Assembly: GCA_963836355.1 (NCBI GenBank)
Contig: CAWIJO010000002.1
Coordinates: 1 to 64,000 of the forward strand
DNA: 64,000 nucleotides
Source: Palsa-506 sp963836355
GTDB taxonomy: Bacteria; Actinomycetota; Actinomycetes; Streptosporangiales; Streptosporangiaceae
Reading direction: 5' to 3'
The position numbers and the translations under genes were made by a program. Shown piece by piece: positions 27,877 through 37,317 of the stretch. The notes below the pieces were generated by a model. That model saw only the letters and a program-made list of their open reading frames with translations, did no database searches and was not told where the DNA came from. The stretch's first letter is position 1. Each line of letters opens with the position of its first letter.

Positions 27877-28425
27877 TCAGAGACGGAACTCCCGTGGTGC
27901 GCCCTCTCCGATCAGGCCGTCCACGGACTCGCGCAACAGGTCGGCGTGGCCGGTGTGCCGCGCGTACTCCTCGATCATGTCCAGCAGCATCTCCCGCACG
28001 CTGGCGGCACGCCCGTCCCGCCCGGTGAACCGCGCCGCGCCGTCCAGGCCCCCTTGCTGTAGCACGGCGGCCACCACATCCCGGGACCGCCGCACCGCCG
28101 ACCGCCACAGCGCGTACAGCTGCTCCGGGGAATCCTGCGCCCCGGTCCGCCACTCCCAGTCAGGATCGGCGTCGAAATCCACCTCGTCCCACGGCGGCCC
28201 GTACCCCTGCCCGGCCAGCTTCACCACCAGCCAGTCCGCCTCCACCAATGCCATGTGCTTGACAAGCCCGCCGAGCGTCATCGAGGACGCCGCCGCCGTC
28301 GCCGCCAGCCCGCTGCGGTCCAGGCCCCCCGTCTTCCACCCGAACGTTCGACGGTTGCGCTCCAGCACTGCCAGCACAGCCTCCGCCTCCGCGGAAAGGC
28401 CCTCGTTGCCTACCGATTCAGTCAT
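27877..28425 (-). CDS. DUF664/DinB-like four-helix protein
   Basis: 182 residues from the ATG at 28425. MTLGGLVKHMALVEADWLVV carries the metal-ligand histidine of DinB-type four-helix bundles. DMIEEYARHTGHADLLRESV supplies the second conserved histidine pair with Glu. This matches DUF664/mycothiol-dependent DinB proteins, which bind a divalent metal and may use mycothiol or another thiol. Length is typical. No clear Shine-Dalgarno sequence is seen, and it stands alone. Confidence 0.8.
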   Translation of the reverse strand: MTESVGNEGLSAEAEAVLAVLERNRRTFGWKTGGLDRSGLAATAAASSMTLGGLVKHMALVEADWLVVKLAGQGYGPPWDEVDFDADPDWEWRTGAQDSPEQLYALWRSAVRRSRDVVAAVLQQGGLDGAARFTGRDGRAASVREMLLDMIEEYARHTGHADLLRESVDGLIGEGAPREFRL

Positions 28426-28786
28426 CCGCACAGCCTAGGCCCAAAACCTGGCACATCCTGCGCAAGCTCCGCTGCTGCCCCTGGCGCGCCGGGCACCACC
28501 GTTCGTGTGTGCGCTCGGGTCAATTCCCTGGGGCGGCCGCGGGCATCCCGACACTGGCGGGCCAACTGCAGGCTCTGATCCGCCCGGCCGAACTCACAGC
28601 GGCCGGCTGCGCGGCCGCGGCGGCCGGCCTGCCCGCGCCATGGTGGCTGCACCGACCGCGGCTGGCCGGCCAGACACCCAACGCCGGGAGCATGAGTCCG
28701 CCCAGGTGTATTGCCTGGTCAGAGGTGGCGGAGGAGGGCGTTGTGTGAGGTAATCGGGCGGCGGTCGCCGGCCCACCTGCAGAACA
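28426..28786. other. Intergenic stretch without a convincing gene
   Basis: Only short GC-biased open frames are present, none with a recognisable product. It should contain promoters for the LAL regulator, but no clear site was found. Confidence 0.4.
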
Positions 28787-31705
28787 GTGACGGACTGCTG
28801 GCCCGCGCTAATGCGGCGGCCGCTATTGGGCAGTAGCATCCGGGTCGTGGGCACGGTAGCGCCGACGCTTCGCATCCGCGGACGCGCGGCGGAGATCGAG
28901 GTCCTGGGCCAGGCCCTGGACCTGTCTGCAGCAGGCGCGTCGGCGGTTGTGCTGATCGAGGGCGAGGCCGGGATCGGCAAGACGCGGCTGCTGGATGAGG
29001 CCCTGCAGGATGCCCGCGGCCGGCGCATGCAGGTGGCGTTGGGCCGGGCCGAGGAGCTGGAGCAGACCCGGCCGTTCGGGCTGGTGGCCAGCGCATTCGG
29101 GTGCACCCGGTCGTCGCCGGATCCGCGGCGGGCGGCCATTGGGGGACTGCTGGCAATCGGAGACGACCCGGAGCGGGGCCCGATTACGGTGACCAGCGAC
29201 CCAGGGCTGCGGTTCCGCGCCGTGGATGCGTTCGCTGACCTGGTCGAAGAGCTCGCGCTATCGGGGCCGCTGGTGATCGGCGTGGATGATCTGCAGTGGG
29301 CCGATCCGTCCAGCCTGCTGACGCTGGCCGCGCTTGGCCGCCGCCTGGCTTATCTGCCGGTCGCACTAATCGGGTGCCTGCGGCCGTCTCCGCGCGTGCC
29401 TGACCTGGACCGGCTGATCGGCGCACTGGAGGCTGCCGGGGCGTGGCATCTGGCCCTGCGCGGCCTGGCTGAGCAGGCCGTGACGGAGCTGGTGGCCGAG
29501 ACCGTCGCCGCGGTGCCGGGCCCAGCGCTGCTGGCGGGAATTTCGGGGGCGGCGGGCAATCCGCTGTTCGTCACCGAACTGCTGGCGGCGCTGGCCCAGG
29601 AGGGGGCGATCAAGACCGCTGGCGGGCAGGCCGAGGTCGCAGAGATGGCCCTGCCGCCGACGCTGCGGCTGACCATCGTGCGCCGTATCAGCTTCCTGCC
29701 AGCAGGCACACTCCAGGCACTGCAGGCCGCCTCCATCCTGGGAACCAGCTTCACGGTCTCCGACCTGTCGGTAACAATGGCCCGTCCTACGCTCGAGCTG
29801 TCCCTGGAGCTGGCGGAAGGGATCACGGGACGGGTTCTGGAGGATGACGGCGATCGGCTCCGGTTTCACCACGAGCTGATCCGCGACGCCATCTATGCGG
29901 ATCTCCCGCTCAGCGTGCGACGAGGGCTGCACCGTGAGGCCGGGCAGCGGCTCGCGGGCTCGGGAGCCCCCATCCTGCAGGTGGCCGAACAGCTTGCCCG
30001 CGGAGCCGTGCCCGGCGACGCCGAGGCCGTCGGATGGCTGACCAGGGCAGCACGTGAAACCGCGCCCACATCGCCGGATGTAGCTGCGGATCTCCTGGAA
30101 CGGGCACTCGGGCTGATGGGCCCGCAGCACTCCGGCCGCGATCAGGTGCTCGCTGAACAGGCTGAATGCCTGATGCTGGCGGGACGGATTCTCCAGGCCC
30201 TGGCGGTTTGCCGCTTGCTGCTTGACCGCGACCACGACCTATGTGTGGATGGCCCCGTCCGGATCTGTCTCGCGCATGCCCTGCTGGCACAGGGACAGGT
30301 CCGCGACGCGCTGCGGGAACTGGAGCAAGCGGGCGAATCACCCGCGCTGTCTGCCGCCGAGCGAGCTGCCGGTCAGGCGTGGGAAGGCTTCGCCCGCCTG
30401 TCGCTGGGAGACCTCGACGGCGCCGCCGCCTCCGAGCAAGGGGCGCGATCGGCGGCGGCGTCAGTAGGTGATCACCTGACCACCAGCATTGCTATGGCCA
30501 CGCTGGCCCGGGTCGCAGAGTGCCGCGGATATCTCCGGGAAGCGCTCCAGATCATCGATGATGCGGTGCGCCTGGCCGACGAGAGCCCTGGCAGGCTTGG
30601 ACACCGCTACCCGGTCCGGGTAGCTAGAGGGCACATCCTCATCGGCCTCGACCGGCTCGGGGAGGCAAGGACCGCTCTTGGCACCGGGATGCGGATCAGC
30701 GAGGAACTCGGCGTCCGCTGGGCTCTTGCGAGCTCGCAGGTGTTCCTTGCCTTCGGGCGTTTCATCGCCGGGGAGTGGGATGACGCGATGGCTGAGCTCG
30801 AGGCGAGCCTAGAGCTGGCGGATGAGATAGGCGAGACCTATAACCGCATATACGCCCACGGCATGCTGTCGCTGATCAGCTTTCATCGCAACGATCTCAC
30901 CCGCGCCCAGGAGGCCGCCGACGCCGCCGTCCGGGATCTGGCCGACTGGGACCCTGGCTACCGCATGACCTGGGCGGTATGGCCGCGAGCGCTCATCCTG
31001 GAGGCCCGCGGCGAGCTCGGGCAGGCGCTCGCCACCATTGCCGACATCTGGGACAGGTGCGCGGGTTCCGGGCTCGTGCTGGGGTATCCGGCCATCGGAC
31101 CGGACTTCGTCCGGCTCGCGCTCGCCGCGGGTGATACCGGACGGGCAAGGGGCGCTGCCGCGGCTGTCGCCGAAGTCGCGTCCGGCAACGAGGTGCCCTG
31201 GATGACCGGCGCGGCGCTGCGATGCCGGGGACTGATCGAAGATGACGCCGAGGTCCTGCAAGCCGCTGCCGTCGCGTACGCACGCGGATCGCGTCCGCTC
31301 GGGCTCGCCCTTGCCTGTCACGATGCGGGCGCCGCATACGCCAGGCACCGGCACACCGAACACGCACGCCCGCTCCTCGATCAGGCGATCGGCATCTACG
31401 AGCGGCTCGGTGCCGCACGCGGCCTGGCCAGCGCCGAGGCAATCCTGCGCGAGATGGGCATCCGCCGCGGCCGCAGAGGCACGCGCGATCGGCCGCGGAC
31501 CGGCTGGCACAGTCTCACCCCGGCGGAGCGCACGGTTGCCGGGCTGGTCGCCGAGGGACTGTCTAACCCGCAGATCGGCGAGCGCCTGTACGTTTCGCGG
31601 CGGACCGTGCAGGCGCATCTGGCGCACGTTTTCGCCAAGCTGGATATCACCTCCCGTGCCCAGCTCGCAGCCATGGCGACCCAGCATCGGGGCGGCCAGC
31701 CGTAA
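28787..31705 (+). CDS. LAL-type LuxR-family transcriptional regulator
   Basis: About 970 residues. The ATPase module comes first: Walker A GEAGIGKT near residues 59-66 and Walker B LVIGVDDLQWAD near 165-176. A long TPR-like helical region fills the middle. The C-terminal LuxR helix-turn-helix begins near residue 905 (LTPAERTVAGLVAEGLSNPQ and VSRRTVQAHLAHVFAKLDI). Such proteins bind ATP and DNA and often activate sugar-use or secondary-metabolite genes. No target operon is apparent here. The start is uncertain because neither the codon at 28787 nor the ATG at 28811 or GTG at 28847 has a good ribosome-binding site. Confidence 0.85.
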   Translation: MTDCWPALMRRPLLGSSIRVVGTVAPTLRIRGRAAEIEVLGQALDLSAAGASAVVLIEGEAGIGKTRLLDEALQDARGRRMQVALGRAEELEQTRPFGLVASAFGCTRSSPDPRRAAIGGLLAIGDDPERGPITVTSDPGLRFRAVDAFADLVEELALSGPLVIGVDDLQWADPSSLLTLAALGRRLAYLPVALIGCLRPSPRVPDLDRLIGALEAAGAWHLALRGLAEQAVTELVAETVAAVPGPALLAGISGAAGNPLFVTELLAALAQEGAIKTAGGQAEVAEMALPPTLRLTIVRRISFLPAGTLQALQAASILGTSFTVSDLSVTMARPTLELSLELAEGITGRVLEDDGDRLRFHHELIRDAIYADLPLSVRRGLHREAGQRLAGSGAPILQVAEQLARGAVPGDAEAVGWLTRAARETAPTSPDVAADLLERALGLMGPQHSGRDQVLAEQAECLMLAGRILQALAVCRLLLDRDHDLCVDGPVRICLAHALLAQGQVRDALRELEQAGESPALSAAERAAGQAWEGFARLSLGDLDGAAASEQGARSAAASVGDHLTTSIAMATLARVAECRGYLREALQIIDDAVRLADESPGRLGHRYPVRVARGHILIGLDRLGEARTALGTGMRISEELGVRWALASSQVFLAFGRFIAGEWDDAMAELEASLELADEIGETYNRIYAHGMLSLISFHRNDLTRAQEAADAAVRDLADWDPGYRMTWAVWPRALILEARGELGQALATIADIWDRCAGSGLVLGYPAIGPDFVRLALAAGDTGRARGAAAAVAEVASGNEVPWMTGAALRCRGLIEDDAEVLQAAAVAYARGSRPLGLALACHDAGAAYARHRHTEHARPLLDQAIGIYERLGAARGLASAEAILREMGIRRGRRGTRDRPRTGWHSLTPAERTVAGLVAEGLSNPQIGERLYVSRRTVQAHLAHVFAKLDITSRAQLAAMATQHRGGQP

Positions 31706-31817
31706 GCAGTACCTGCAGAGCCGGGGCCCGGCGTCCGGTGCTATGCGAGCTTCGCGTGGGCCTGCGACAGTGCCTGCTCTGTGTGCTCTCGATCTTCATG
31801 CTCGGAGCAGCGGCGGA

Positions 31818-32040
31818 TCAGGCACGGCCGCGGGTCAGCGAGGTCAGCTCGCGGTTGAAGCGCTCGGGCTCCTGCAGGTGCGGCAGGTGACCGACGCCTT
31901 CGTACCAGGAAACCTCGGCGGTCGGGCAGGTGGCGGACGTGCTCGGCCATCGCCGGAAGCACGACCGTGTCCGCGCGGCCCTGAGTGACCAGCAACGGAA
32001 CCTCGAGGGCTCGCAGGATGTCGTCGCCGTCGATCTCACG
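31818..32040 (-). pseudogene. Alpha/beta-hydrolase, C-terminal fragment with a frameshift
   Basis: REIDGDDILRALEVPLLVTQ then GRADTVVLPAMAEHVRHLP continues, after one base shift, as TAEVSWYEGVGHLPHLQEPE and RFNRELTSL. These are the catalytic-aspartate strand and the catalytic-histidine loop (GVGHLPHLQEP) of an alpha/beta hydrolase. The nucleophile elbow is missing. At 32040 the sequence changes abruptly to an unrelated relic on the other strand. Confidence 0.75.
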
Positions 32041-32630
32041 CGCGGCGCCAGCTATCCCTACATGCTGCTCATCATCCGCGCAGACGTCGAGATCGGCCGC
32101 GGCGACTTCGACACCGCACGGGCGCACCTCGAGGGCGCCAGCGCCACCTTGCGCAAGGACCGCGGGCTAGGGCTATACGACGCCTACCTCGCAGAGCTCG
32201 CCCTATGGGAACGCCGCTGGGCCGGCGCCGACGAGGCCGTCGACGACGGTCTGGCCCGGGCGCGCTCAAGCGCGACCGCGCAGATCCGCGTCCAGCTGTG
32301 TGCCAAGGGACTACGCGCACAGGCGGAGCTCGCAGCGCTCGCGCGCGCCCGCCGGGACGGCGGCGCGCTCCGCGACCGGCTCGGCCGCGCGCGAGAGTTG
32401 TTCACCATCGCTCGCCGCGCCGCGGCCGAGGCCTCAGTGATCACACCCAACGCTGAGGCTGTCATGTGCTCGCCAGAGCCGAGTATGAACGCGCCCGCGA
32501 TGGCGCCCGACCGGAAGCGTGGGCGGACGCGGCAGCGGCCTGGGAACGGCTCGAACGCCCGCCGGTCGCCGCTTACTGCCGCTGGCGCCAGGCAGAAGCG
32601 CTCGTGGCCGACGGCGCGCCCTGGACAGTG
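32041..32630 (+). pseudogene. LAL regulator fragment (TPR region), frameshifted
   Basis: LLIIRADVEIGRGDFDTARA, then YDAYLAELALWERRWAGADE, and after a shift near 32465 LARAEYERARD and AWADAAAAWERLERPPVAAY belong to the helical repeats that precede the LuxR domain in LAL proteins. Both the ATPase and the DNA-binding ends are missing. Confidence 0.6.
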
Positions 32631-32667
32631 AGCTTCAGGACGGGCAGGGTGCCGGATGCGCGCTGGC

Positions 32668-33123
32668 TCAGCGCTGAAGTCCGTCCCAGGACCATCGCGG
32701 GATGCTCAGGTCCTCAGGGACATCGTCAGCAGACTCGTGGTAGCGCGACATGGTCGTCGTGATGGCCCAGGCGAAATAATCGTGCAGCACCTGCCGGACT
32801 GGACCGGCGGCCAGCCGCACGTCCTCCAGCGCCTGGTCGAAGCAGGCGATCGCCCGGCGGTCCATCTCCGCGTGCAGGCCGTTGCCGCTATGGATCCGCA
32901 CCACGGAAGTCTCATCTCCATAGGCAAGGGAGTAGGTGGCGGGCCCCCCGAGGGCCTCGGCCCAGTATGCAGCGAGCCGCTCGCTGTGCTGAGGATGGAA
33001 CCCGTGGCTGAACGCGTGGCTGACTATCTCGTCCGCCATCACCCGCGCGTGCCACGCCCTGGCCAGGCGCAGCAGGCCCTCGCTGCCGCCCGCGGCCTGA
33101 TACACGCTCTCAAGCTCAGCCAC
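32668..33123 (-). CDS. Truncated-hemoglobin-like protein (group II type)
   Basis: 151 residues. YQAAGGSEGLLRLARAWHAR, then SHGFHPQHSERLAAYWAEAL and GGPATYSL, match group II truncated globins. The likely proximal heme ligand is His78 in VVRIHSGNGLH. Such proteins bind O2 or NO and are linked to oxidative or nitrosative stress, or act as cofactors for monooxygenases. Length is typical. The ATG is at 33123-33121. No related redox gene adjoins it. Confidence 0.75.
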   Translation of the reverse strand: MAELESVYQAAGGSEGLLRLARAWHARVMADEIVSHAFSHGFHPQHSERLAAYWAEALGGPATYSLAYGDETSVVRIHSGNGLHAEMDRRAIACFDQALEDVRLAAGPVRQVLHDYFAWAITTTMSRYHESADDVPEDLSIPRWSWDGLQR

Positions 33124-33265
33124 CCGCTCAGCATCGCAGGCCGACGCTGATCACTGCACCCCGAACGTCATGTCCTTAAGCTGAATGTTCGCTAGTGCCG
33201 CGTTGGCGCTCGTTCTCGGGGCGCGGTCGTGCCGGATGCGCGCGTTGCGGAGGCACTTAGCGGTG

Positions 33266-34561
33266 TCAGCGGCGGAGGATGTCGCGAAGGCGCTGCACGG
33301 GCCATCGCCGGTCGAACAATGTCGGGTCGTCCCGGTCTTCGGCGCGGAGGTGCTCGATCAAGGTCACATAATCTTCGAAGTCGAGCGTCCTGATCAGGGT
33401 GAGCAGGGCGGCCGCCTCGCCGGTGACGGGGGCGATCGGTGCGACGAGCCGGTCGTAGAGCTCCACGACCTGGTGAACCATCGCCAGGTGGCCCGGCCCG
33501 GGCTCGGCGGCGGGAAAGTTCGTCGCGGCGAAGTCCTCGGTGAAGACGATCGGCTCGACTGCCAGGGCCTGTGGTCCGTAGCGCTGGGCGAGATGGATCA
33601 GCAACTCGACGTCGAAGGTCTCGTTGAAGGACGTCATCTGCCGGATGGCCGGGCCGAGTGCGGCGGCGTCGAAGGCCTTGAAGCCCGCCTGGGTGTCGAG
33701 CACCCGGGCCAGGGGCGGGATGAGCAAGGCCCGGACGAAATGGCGGAACAAGACGATGATCTTGTCCGGCTTGTCGCTGGTGCTGTGCGGCTCGGTGACC
33801 GGCCCGTCGGCCCGGACCAGTACCGCCCCGTCGATCCCGTAACGCTGGCCGAGCGCGCCGGCCACCTTGTCACCGGCCACCACCGGCGCCGCCAGCGAGC
33901 CGAGCTGGGCCAGGTTCGCGGACAGATCCGCGTCGGTATAGCAGACCACATGTCGGCCGGCGCCGTTAGCCCGCGCCGGATCGCTCCCGACCGCGGCGGC
34001 CAGCCCGGCCAGTATCGATCCGCCCTTGCGGGACTGCTCGGTCGAGATCAGCCGGTCGAATGCCGGACTGATCGGGACGTCCCCCCCGATCAGCTCAGCC
34101 AGCCTGAGCACCGTCACGCTGCGGTGACCTTTCCCCGGGTAGCCCTCGGCCCCCGCGATGTCCGTCATGAGGTCGGCACTCGAGGGCCGGTCCGGGCATC
34201 CGTCGTCGCAGGCGATGATGCTCCACGTAACGCCGGGCAGGCCGCCGGTCAGCCAATCGAGCTGGCGGACCTTGGCCCGTACGAAGTCCTCCCCGTGCGG
34301 GTGCGCAGCACGGGGGAGCATCCGGCCTGTCTCGCCGTACATTGCCCACACCACGGTCAGGTGGACCGGCCCGGTGAGCTCCTCTAGCCGCCGCCGCGAG
34401 CGAGCCGCAGCAATCGCCTCGGCCGCCACCGCCGGACCGTGGCCGCCCGCGGCCCGCCCCGCCGCCGCGCGGCCCCCGGCCAGAGCGGAGGCCACGTCGA
34501 GCACCGCCTGGTTCTGATCAGAGTCTGTGAGGTCGCGCACGGGCACCAGCGCCTTGTCCAT
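33266..34561 (-). CDS. Glycosyltransferase-like protein (GT2 related)
   Basis: 431 residues from the ATG at 34561. HLTVVWAMYGETGRMLP and WSIIACDDGCPDRPSSAD correspond to the first strand and the first acidic motif of GT-A enzymes. HVVCYTDADLSANLAQLGSL carries the DxD-like metal motif (TDADLS). RVLDTQAGFKAFDAAAL is typical of dolichyl/polyprenyl phosphate sugar transferases. FNETFDVELLIHLAQRYG follows. It probably uses a nucleotide sugar. No membrane helices are seen, so a soluble or peripheral enzyme is expected. It is probably transcribed alone. Confidence 0.75.
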   Translation of the reverse strand: MDKALVPVRDLTDSDQNQAVLDVASALAGGRAAAGRAAGGHGPAVAAEAIAAARSRRRLEELTGPVHLTVVWAMYGETGRMLPRAAHPHGEDFVRAKVRQLDWLTGGLPGVTWSIIACDDGCPDRPSSADLMTDIAGAEGYPGKGHRSVTVLRLAELIGGDVPISPAFDRLISTEQSRKGGSILAGLAAAVGSDPARANGAGRHVVCYTDADLSANLAQLGSLAAPVVAGDKVAGALGQRYGIDGAVLVRADGPVTEPHSTSDKPDKIIVLFRHFVRALLIPPLARVLDTQAGFKAFDAAALGPAIRQMTSFNETFDVELLIHLAQRYGPQALAVEPIVFTEDFAATNFPAAEPGPGHLAMVHQVVELYDRLVAPIAPVTGEAAALLTLIRTLDFEDYVTLIEHLRAEDRDDPTLFDRRWPVQRLRDILRR

Positions 34562-34679
34562 AGCCCGAGGATGCCAGGGCCCCGGCTGCCAGGCCCCCGG
34601 ATCCGGCCGCCAGGTTGGCCCGCGGTTGGGTCGCCAATCCCCGGGTGCAGCGATCGGCCTGCGCACCCCGGAGAGGTGA

Positions 34680-34879
34680 TCACGCTGACGTGGGGCGGTA
34701 CCCGAGGTAAACGGCGCCGCTTGCGAGCCGCTGCGTATCCAGCAGTTCCAGATCCGTGCGGACACCGTCGGGGAGCGCCCGCTTGCCGCCTCCGACGGCG
34801 ATGGGAGCCAGGAACAGCTGCAGCTCGTCGACCAGTCGCCGTCCGCGGAGGCGATCGCCGAATAGATCAGCCTGGCCAT
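34680..34879 (-). pseudogene. Dihydrofolate-reductase-like (RibD C-terminal type) protein with internal deletion
   Basis: The start MARLIYSAIASADGDW, preceded by AGGCGGGGA, is fused out of frame to the C-terminal end DELQLFLAPIAVGGGKRALP, then TQRLASGAVYLGYRPTSA. About 100 residues are missing. It follows another relic of the same family on the same strand. Confidence 0.75.
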
Positions 34880-34894
34880 CAGGAATCCCCGCCT

Positions 34895-35043
34895 TCACTT
34901 CTTCACGCGGTAGTCGATGAAAGCCGCGAACGGGGACTGGCGGGACTCCGAGGTGCTCCAGGTCCAGCGATTCGCCGAACCCGCCGGACAGGCGCTTGCC
35001 GGCGCCGAGGGTCACCGGGGCGATGATGGTGAACGCCGGGCAC
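34895..35043 (-). pseudogene. Dihydrofolate-reductase-like protein, C-terminal fragment
   Basis: PAFTIIAPVTLGAGKRLSGG, then FGESLDLEHLGV, continues after a shift as RQSPFAAFIDYRVKK and a stop at 34895-34897. It sits 15 bases before the start of the next family member, so two related reductase genes once formed an operon. Confidence 0.6.
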
Positions 35044-35174
35044 CGCGGGTGGCCAGCTAAACATTGTGCGGTGCCGCCTGGTGAGCGCGGAAGCCCGGTG
35101 AGCGCGGAAGCCCATCGGGACTGCGCAAAGTAGGTGGTGCAAGCTGCCCGGCGGCCCTGCTGTGGAGAGGACCG

Positions 35175-35600
35175 ATGATGGGTGAGGTCGCGTTCGTGGT
35201 GAGCGATGCCGACGATGGCCTGCGGGAACAACTCAACGAGGAGATCAACGCCTTCAACGTCGCGACGACCGGCCTGGCCGACGGCGGGCTGCTGGGTATC
35301 GCCGTCCGGGAGAATGGCGGCGACCTGCGCGCGGGGTTGTTCGGGTGGACCTGGGGTGGGTGCGGTTACATCGAGGTCCTTTGGGTGCGAGACGACCAGC
35401 GCGGGTGCGGCCTGGGCACCCGGCTGCTGGCTGCGGCTGAGCAAGAGATCCGCCGCCGTGGCTGCGGCCAGGTGGCCTTGAGTACCCACTCCTTCCAGGC
35501 ACCCGGATTCTACGCCCGCTTCGGTTACCAGGAATGCGGTCGCACGCCGGACTACCCGCGCGGGCACGACCAGATCCACTTGGTGAAGCGCCTTAGCTGA
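35175..35600 (+). CDS. GNAT-family N-acetyltransferase
   Basis: 141 residues from the ATG at 35175. IEVLWVRDDQRGCGLGTRLL is motif A with the acetyl-CoA pyrophosphate-binding Q/RxxGxG/A (QRGCGLG), and APGFYARFGYQECGRTPDYP is motif B. Length and order are complete. The acceptor substrate is unknown. It lies downstream of the reductase relics on the other strand, with no operon partners. Confidence 0.85.
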   Translation: MMGEVAFVVSDADDGLREQLNEEINAFNVATTGLADGGLLGIAVRENGGDLRAGLFGWTWGGCGYIEVLWVRDDQRGCGLGTRLLAAAEQEIRRRGCGQVALSTHSFQAPGFYARFGYQECGRTPDYPRGHDQIHLVKRLS

Positions 35601-35726
35601 CACGGGCGGCTCCTGACGGGCGGCGGCACGGATCAGCTCGCCGGGCGATGCACGGAATTGACGTTGACGGCCACGGCAAGGCACTGGCTACCGGCTTTTG
35701 TCAGCTCCTCCGGCAGCGCAGCCCCG

Positions 35727-36050
35727 TCACCCGGGCCCGTGTTCGAAATCACGTTCATTGATCGTGGCGTCGAAGCCTACGCGTTCACCTTCGGCTAAAT
35801 CGGGGCGAGACATCCTGCGCGGGGTGTCGGCGATGCAGGCGGCATGCGGCTCGGCCAGCGTGAAGACAAACCGGACGGGGGAAGCCGCTGTCACCCCAGA
35901 GCGCGCGGTCGAAGTCAGGGTTGTTGAACACGGCCATGACTGTGCCTACGTAGCTGACGAACCCGCCATGGTGGAACCAGGCTTGATCTCCTGGCTTCAA
36001 GGTCGTGACGACCGTAATCCCTTCGCGCTTCGGGCGTGGGGCATCGTCGC
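35727..36050 (-). pseudogene. Remnant of an unidentified gene, frameshifted
   Basis: GDQAWFHHGGFVSYVGTVMA and VFNNPDFDRALWGDSGFPRP continue in another frame as CFTLAEPHAACIADTPRRMS and VGFDATINERDFEHGPG, with a stop at 35727-35729. The pattern could be a PUA-like (ASCH/EVE) or restriction-associated domain, but I cannot name it with confidence. Confidence 0.4.
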
Positions 36051-36175
36051 CTCCGGAGTGCTAGGCGGACCTGGCCATCGCCGAGCCGCTCGATGGTGAA
36101 CGTGTGCTCGGCGTCGAAGATGCCGGGCCGCAAGTCACCCGGCCGAGCCAGCGCAGCTCCTGACCGGCGGTGGCC
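36051..36175 (-). pseudogene. SRPBCC (START-like) protein fragment
   Basis: LRWLGRVTCGPGIFDAEHTF and TIERLGDGQVRL form a central beta-hairpin typical of SRPBCC ligand-binding proteins, read in two frames. Both ends are missing. Confidence 0.5.
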
Positions 36176-36302
36176 TGGAGGGCGGCGTGCCGCTCGAACG
36201 CGGCGGCATCGCGGACTGGCCTTCCCCCCAGCGCGAAGACTACGGATGGGGCGCCAGCGCCACCGAGTCCGTGACCCGGTTCACGGGACGGTCGGTGGCT
36301 GG

Positions 36303-36600
36303 CTATCGGGGGCTGGTTTCGATTCGTTGCAGGATCTGCTCGGAGGCGGTGCGTAGCTGTCGCAGCTGGGCTGGGTGAGGGCGTCGATGACCAGTTCGCG
36401 GACCGTGGCGACGTGGGCGGGTGCGCTGGCGGTGAGGAGGCGGAGCCCGGCTGGGGTGAGGATGGCGTTGGTGTACCGGCCGTCGGCCGGGTCGAGTTCC
36501 CGGCGGACGAACTGGCGCCGCTTCAGGAGGTCCGGTGAACGCGGGTAGCGCCAGCCGACCGCGGCAGCGTCAGCGAGCGCCACTTGGTGGAGGCCCGTAC
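36303..36600 (-). pseudogene. MarR-family regulator, C-terminal fragment with frameshift
   Basis: RRQFVRRELDPADGRYTNAI and LTPAGLRLLTASAPAHVATV form the wing and dimerisation helix. After a shift near 36365 the frame reads QLRQLRTASEQILQRIETSP and stops at 36303-36305. The recognition helix is lost. Confidence 0.65.
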
Positions 36601-36813
36601 GATGTCCGCCGACGCCGTCACCCTGCCGGGGTCCCCGGCAGGGTGAGTGCGACGCTGGCCTAGGGCCAGCAGCAGGGCGGCAACGTCCAGCTCGACTGGG
36701 CACCCGGCTTGGTCTCGCGAGGCTGACCAGGGTACCGGCCAGGGTGTTCACCGGGTGCGACCGGCGGCCCCGGGTGACACAGTGGAAGCCGGGTGCACAG
36801 AAAGGGGCCGGCC

Positions 36814-36985
36814 ATGGACATGAAACTCGAGGTTGTGGCGGTGGCCGTCTCCGACGTGGACAGGGCCAAGGACACCTGCCAGGGGCTGGGCCGGAGGCCG
36901 GACGTCACGCCGCCCGGCCTGATCCAGTTCATGCCGCCCGGTTCCGGGTGCTCGGTCCAAATACGCCAGCAACTCGTCCTCAGAG
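36814..36985 (+). pseudogene. VOC/glyoxalase-family N-terminal fragment
   Basis: MDMKLEVVAVAVSDVDRAKD and LIQFMPPGSGCSVQ are the first two strands of a VOC domain. The sequence then runs into the next relic. The usual FY after the first helix is changed to TC. Confidence 0.6.
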
Positions 36986-36986
36986 G

Positions 36987-37307
36987 GTGATCGCAGTAAA
37001 CGACCTGCTCAAGCTGGCCATCGAGGGGCACGGCGGGCTGCCGCGCTGCGCGCAGGTCTCCCGGTTCCGGGTAATCGCCTCGATCACCGGCGCGATCTGG
37101 GCAATGAAGGCAAGCCCGGCCTGCTGGACGGCTTGGTGCTGGAGGGAGAGACCCGCGCCTCGCCCTGGGACGACTTCCAGGTGGCGTACTTCGCCGGCGA
37201 GGCCAACTGGAAGTCCTCGCCTGGTCTTCGTCCGCCGCCCCGACGGCTCCCCCGTCCGGGACTCCATCTCGATCGCCATCGACGTGACCGGCGTCACCTT
37301 CAGTTAG
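36987..37307 (+). pseudogene. Conserved actinobacterial hypothetical protein, frameshifted
   Basis: From GTG 36987: VIAVNDLLKLAIEGHGGLPR, then FRVIASITGAIWAMK, followed in other frames by GLVLEGETRA and WDDFQVAYFAGEANW, and finally LVFVRRPDGSPVRDSISIAI ending GVTFS at 37305. At least two indels break it. The family has no known function. Confidence 0.55.
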
Positions 37308-37317
37308 GAGCAAGCTC

